From an uncultured Acidobacteriota bacterium (GTDB taxonomy: Bacteria; Acidobacteriota; Thermoanaerobaculia; UBA5066), in contig CALFNC010000315.1 of NCBI GenBank assembly GCA_937902605.1, positions 1-7,242 of the forward strand: 7,242 nt of DNA, given 5' to 3'. Positions 4,653 to 7,242 of the stretch are shown here, one piece after another. Under the pieces are notes generated by a model, which saw only the letters and a list, made by a program, of their open reading frames with translations, had not been told where the DNA came from and ran no database searches. Position numbers and translations under genes: made by a program. Position 1 is the stretch's first letter. Each line of letters begins with the position of its first letter.

Positions 4653-6197
4653 ATGATTAAGGAAGCCATGCAAACGAAAACGAAAGTCCTCTCTCTCACG
4701 GTGCTCCTGGCGGGCGCGGTCGTCTTCGGGATGATCCTTGCCGGCAGCCTCGACCTGACCCGCGGAGCCTCGGCCGAGAAGGCCGCCGCGCCGGCTCCCG
4801 CAGCCGCGTCCGGCGCCGCGTCGGTTGCCGGCCTCCCTTCCTTCGCCGACCTCGCCGAGGAGGTGATCCCGGGAGTCGTCTCGGTCCGGTCGACCGACAT
4901 CGTCAAGGCGGACCGCCGCCGCGTCCCGTTCCACAACTTCGGCGGCGAGGGAAGCCCCTTCGACTTCTTCTTCCGCTCCCCGAACGACCCACGCAAGGGC
5001 GGCGACGAGGAGGAGGACCGCAAGGAGCTCTCCGGCGGCACCGGCTTCATCATCGAGGCCGACGGCTTCATCCTCACGAACAACCACGTCGTCGAGAACG
5101 CCGAGAAGGTCGAGGTTCTCATCGGGCCCAAGGACGAGGTGTACCCGGCGAAGGTCGTCGGGCGGGACCCCGCCACCGACATCGCGCTGCTCAAGGTCGA
5201 GGGGTCGAAACCGTTCCCGACGGTGAGGCTCGGCGACTCGGACAAGCTCCGGGTCGGCGACTGGGCCATGGCGATCGGCGACCCGCTCAACTTCGAGAAG
5301 ACCGTGACCGTCGGCGTCATATCGGGCAAGGGCCGGCAGGCGGGTCTCTCGCGTGCCACGCAGAGCTTCGAGAACCTGATCCAGACCGACGCGGCGATCA
5401 ACTTTGGCAACTCGGGAGGCCCCCTCGTCAACATCCGGGGCGAGGTGATCGGCATCAACACCGCCATCAGCCGGGTGGGCCAGAACATCGGGTTCGCCGT
5501 CCCGATCAACGCCGCCAAGCGGCTCCTTCCGCAGCTGAAGAAGGGGAAGGTCGTCCGCGGCTTCCTCGGCGTGACGATCGCCCCGATCGACAAGAACTAC
5601 CAAGAGGCCTTCGGCCTGAAGTCGAGCGACGGCGTCCTCGTGCAGTCGGTCGAGAAGGAGATGCCGGGCGACAAGGCCGGGCTCCGGCACGAGGACGTGA
5701 TCACCAAGGTCGACGACCAGGCCACGAAGACCAATCGCGACCTCATCGACTACATCTCCGGCAAGGTTCCCGGGACGAAGGTCACGATCTCCTTCATCCG
5801 CGACGGCAAGGAGAAGACGGCGGTCGCCACGCTCGAGACGCGAGCCGTGGACGGCGAGAAGCCGGAGGCGGCTCGCGCCGAGGAGAAGGAGACGAAGGAG
5901 AAGATCGGCATCACGATCAAGGACCTCGACCCGGCGCTCCGCAACGGCTACCAGGTCGACCGGAGCGCCCAGAAGGGGGTCGTGATCACGCACGTCAAGC
6001 CGGTCTCGCCGGCAGCCGACGCCAACCTCGCCGAGGGCGACGTGATCCTGGAGGTCAACGGCACCGAGGTCGCCTCGGTGGCCGGCTACCAGGCCGAGAT
6101 GAAGAAGGCCGGGAACGCGAAGTGGATCCGGTTCTACGTCCTCCGGTCGCAGCCGCGGGTCCAGAACTTCATCGCGGCGGTCAAGGTCCAGGACTAG
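4653..6197 (+). CDS. HtrA/Deg-family (Do) periplasmic serine protease with two PDZ domains
   Basis: This is an envelope quality-control protease of the DegP/DegQ type, 514 residues. A hydrophobic N-terminal segment (about 11-31) acts as signal peptide or membrane anchor; a possible cleavage site follows GASA (38-41). The trypsin-like domain (about 65-295) has an intact triad: His145 in TNNHVV, Asp176 in DPATDIALLKV, Ser254 in GNSGGPLVN. The oxyanion region and the QTDAAIN motif are normal. PDZ1 covers about 302-395 (RGFLGVTIAPI at its start) and PDZ2 about 416-500, with a charged Glu/Lys linker between. ATG 4668 (residue 6) has AAGGA four bases upstream and may be the true start; the difference is five residues. 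It lies 61 bases after the TonB-like gene, so the two envelope genes may be cotranscribed. It could be called degP, degQ or mucD; the sequence alone does not decide. Confidence 0.96.
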   Translation: MIKEAMQTKTKVLSLTVLLAGAVVFGMILAGSLDLTRGASAEKAAAPAPAAASGAASVAGLPSFADLAEEVIPGVVSVRSTDIVKADRRRVPFHNFGGEGSPFDFFFRSPNDPRKGGDEEEDRKELSGGTGFIIEADGFILTNNHVVENAEKVEVLIGPKDEVYPAKVVGRDPATDIALLKVEGSKPFPTVRLGDSDKLRVGDWAMAIGDPLNFEKTVTVGVISGKGRQAGLSRATQSFENLIQTDAAINFGNSGGPLVNIRGEVIGINTAISRVGQNIGFAVPINAAKRLLPQLKKGKVVRGFLGVTIAPIDKNYQEAFGLKSSDGVLVQSVEKEMPGDKAGLRHEDVITKVDDQATKTNRDLIDYISGKVPGTKVTISFIRDGKEKTAVATLETRAVDGEKPEAARAEEKETKEKIGITIKDLDPALRNGYQVDRSAQKGVVITHVKPVSPAADANLAEGDVILEVNGTEVASVAGYQAEMKKAGNAKWIRFYVLRSQPRVQNFIAAVKVQD

Positions 6198-6204
6198 TCC
6201 GCCA

Positions 6205-6230
6205 CCGGTGGGCCGCCAGGAGCCCACCGG
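6205..6230 (+). other. Strong hairpin after htrA
   Basis: A perfect 9-bp inverted repeat (CCGGTGGGC/GCCCACCGG) with an 8-base loop begins 7 bases after the htrA stop. No T run follows. Its inner seven base pairs (GGTGGGC/GCCCACC) are the same as the stem of the rimP-leader terminator. It may be a weak or U-less terminator, or a 3'-end stabiliser between htrA and the CYTH gene. Confidence 0.5.
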
Positions 6231-6245
6231 GAAGATGGGAGCCGC

Positions 6246-6250
6246 GGAGG
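6246..6250 (+). promoter_or_regulatory. Ribosome binding site of the CYTH gene
   Basis: GGAGG sits six bases before ATG 6257, an ideal spacing. It fixes the start at 6257 and rules out the upstream in-frame ATG at 6122, which lies inside htrA. Confidence 0.85.
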
Positions 6251-6256
6251 CAATTG

Positions 6257-6721
6257 ATGGGGCAGGAAATCGAACGGAAATTCCTCGTCAAGGGGACCGC
6301 CTGGAAGGCCCAGGCGGCCGGTATGCTCTACCGGCAGGGGTACCTCTCCAGCGTGAAGGAACGGACCGTCCGTGTCCGCATCGGGGGCGAGAAGGCGTTC
6401 CTGACGATCAAGGGCCTGAACAAGGGTGTCACCCGGACGGAGTTCGAGTACCCCGTCCCCGTAGACGACGCCGCGGCGATGCTCGACGGCCTCTGCGAGC
6501 GGCCGCTGATCGAGAAGACGCGGTACGTGCTCCCATCGGGTGGATACACTTGGGAGATTGACGAGTTCCACGGGGACAACGACGGCCTTGTCATGGCGGA
6601 AGTCGAGCTCCAGAGGGCCGACGACAAGCCTCCGCTCCCGGAATGGGTGGGCGAGGAAGTCTCCTCGGACGCGCGCTACTTCAATTCCAACCTGGTGAAG
6701 AAGCCGTTCAAGACCTGGTGA
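6257..6721 (+). CDS. CYTH-domain (triphosphate tunnel) protein, probable inorganic triphosphatase
   Basis: CYTH proteins form an eight-stranded tunnel that binds triphosphates with metal ions; short bacterial members hydrolyse inorganic tripolyphosphate, and others are class IV adenylate cyclases or thiamine triphosphatases. This one has 154 residues, the size of the short bacterial type. The signature EIERKFLV is at 4-11 (E4, E6, K8). Basic tunnel residues are visible in TVRVRI (R39, R41), LTIKG (K52), RTEFEYPV (R60, E62, E64) and EKTRYVL (K87, R89). Acidic metal-site candidates lie in WEIDEFHG (99-106) and MAEVELQ (113-119). The C-terminal YFNSNL (141-146) fits the family. All expected tunnel positions look intact, so it is probably active. 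The Sir2 gene starts 4 bases after its stop. The substrate is not decidable from sequence; triphosphatase is the best guess from length. Confidence 0.9.
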   Translation: MGQEIERKFLVKGTAWKAQAAGMLYRQGYLSSVKERTVRVRIGGEKAFLTIKGLNKGVTRTEFEYPVPVDDAAAMLDGLCERPLIEKTRYVLPSGGYTWEIDEFHGDNDGLVMAEVELQRADDKPPLPEWVGEEVSSDARYFNSNLVKKPFKTW

Positions 6722-6725
6722 GGGG

Positions 6726-7190
6726 ATGCGGCATCGGATGCCGGACGTCGCCCTGAGGAGGTCGGCCGAGGTGATCGCGAGCGCCGGGGCGCTCCTGTTC
6801 ACCGCGGGCGCGGGAATGGGCGTCGACTCGGGCCTACCCGACTTCCGTGGACCCGAGGGCTTCTGGCGCGCCTACCCGGCCTTCGCCAAGCTCGGCATCC
6901 GGTTCGAGGAGGCGGCCAACCCGGCCTGGTTCCGCCGCGACCCGGCTCTCGCGTGGGGGTTCTACGGCCACCGGCTGGAGCTGTATAGGAGAACTGTTCC
7001 CCACGGCGGCTTCGGGATCCTGGCGCGCTGGGCGGAGAGAGCGCCCTCGGGAGCGTTCGTCTTCACATCGAACGTCGATGGGCACTTCCAGCTCGCCGGC
7101 TTTCCCGAGGACAGCGTCATGGAGTGCCACGGGTCGATCCACTTTCTTCAGTGCGTCGAGGAGTGCCATCAGGGGATCTTCCCCGCGGGC
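6726..7190 (+). CDS. Sir2-family NAD-dependent protein deacylase, 3' end lost
   Basis: Sirtuins remove acyl groups from lysine using NAD+, or ADP-ribosylate targets. Genomic sequence covers about 155 residues; sirtuins usually have about 230-280. The NAD-binding motif GAGMGVDSGLPDFRG is at 28-42, a variant of the common GAGxSxxSGIPDFRG. FTSNVDGHFQLAGF (113-126) corresponds to the TQNIDGLH-type motif. His135 in ECHGS is the catalytic base, and C143-x3-C147 would be the first half of the zinc site. The second Cys pair and the final Rossmann part are absent because the adapter begins at 7191; the apparent stop at 7200-7202 is adapter sequence. Start ATG 6726 directly abuts GAGGGG; ATG 6738 with the same GAGGGG 12 bases upstream is an alternative. 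The 4-base gap to the CYTH gene suggests cotranscription. Family assignment is firm; acyl specificity is not. Confidence 0.92.
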
Positions 7191-7242
7191 AGATCGGAAT
7201 AGCACACGTCTGAACTCCAGTCACGCCAATATCTCGTATGCC
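7191..7242 (+). other. Illumina TruSeq adapter with index GCCAAT (sequencing artefact)
   Basis: Bases 7191-7224 match the TruSeq indexed-adapter start (AGATCGGAAGAGCACACGTC, then TGAACTCCAGTCAC) with one mismatch: T instead of G at 7200. Bases 7225-7230 are GCCAAT, the TruSeq LT index 6, and 7231-7242 (ATCTCGTATGCC) continue the adapter. This is not genomic DNA. It marks read-through at a contig end and should be trimmed. Confidence 0.98.

Noticed and set aside
4652..4657. TATGAT at the htrA start as a -10 box for a near-leaderless transcript from ATG 4668
   Set aside because: There is no acceptable -35 box 16-18 bases upstream, and the bases are explained by the overlapping ATG codon.
3464..5593. 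A 709-codon open frame on the minus strand across the TonB-like and htrA genes
   Set aside because: It is antisense to two firmly identified genes, has Arg/Asp/Gly/Leu-rich composition typical of high-GC shadow frames and no recognisable domain.
4425..6227. A 600-codon minus-strand frame antisense to htrA
   Set aside because: The composition (Asp, Leu, Arg, Val, Gly) mirrors the complement of htrA codons. No motif is recognisable and htrA has intact catalytic residues.
6122..6256. Upstream extension of the CYTH frame to an ATG inside htrA
   Set aside because: The CYTH signature EIERKFLV begins at residue 4 from ATG 6257, which has an ideal GGAGG at six bases.

Overview
The window is a GC-rich (roughly two thirds G+C) bacterial chromosomal fragment, densely coding, with almost all third codon positions G or C. 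The rimP-nusA-infB cluster, a TonB/TolA-like envelope protein and a double-PDZ HtrA protease point to a Gram-negative (diderm) bacterium. Ala/Pro/Glu-rich linkers and an enlarged NusA would suit a lineage such as Acidobacteriota or another little-cultured high-GC phylum, but this is inference and I cannot place it further. The last 52 bases (7191-7242) are not genomic: they match an Illumina TruSeq indexed adapter, so the window ends at an untrimmed read or contig end.

Left half, minus strand (1-3467): a transcription/translation operon read right to left. A good sigma70-type promoter (3439-3467) is followed by a short leader holding an intrinsic-terminator-like hairpin (3383-3409), then rimP (30S maturation), nusA (elongation/termination factor) and infB (IF2). 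infB begins by a 4-base GTGA overlap with the nusA stop and runs off the left edge, so only the IF2 N-terminal domain and linker are visible. The leader terminator lies between the promoter and the first gene and ends no visible upstream gene, so attenuation of the operon, possibly by its own NusA, is the most interesting regulatory hypothesis here.

Right half, plus strand (about 3420-7190): an envelope-related gene divergent from rimP, encoding a TonB/TolA-type energy transducer with the S-x3-H transmembrane motif; then a DegP/DegQ-type HtrA protease with intact His-Asp-Ser triad and two PDZ domains; then a short CYTH-fold triphosphate-tunnel enzyme; then, 4 bases later, a Sir2-family NAD-dependent deacylase cut off by the adapter. 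The apparent stop codon of the Sir2 gene is created by a base mismatch inside the adapter. The 189 bases between rimP and the TonB-like gene carry divergent promoter candidates that share a -10 region in the middle of an inverted repeat. GC-rich hairpins sit in the gaps after the TonB-like gene and after htrA.

I see no CRISPR array, insertion sequence, rRNA or tRNA, and no convincing new multi-gene system. The points of interest are the leader attenuator, the overlapping divergent promoters, the NusA insertions, the CYTH-Sir2 pairing and the adapter artefact.
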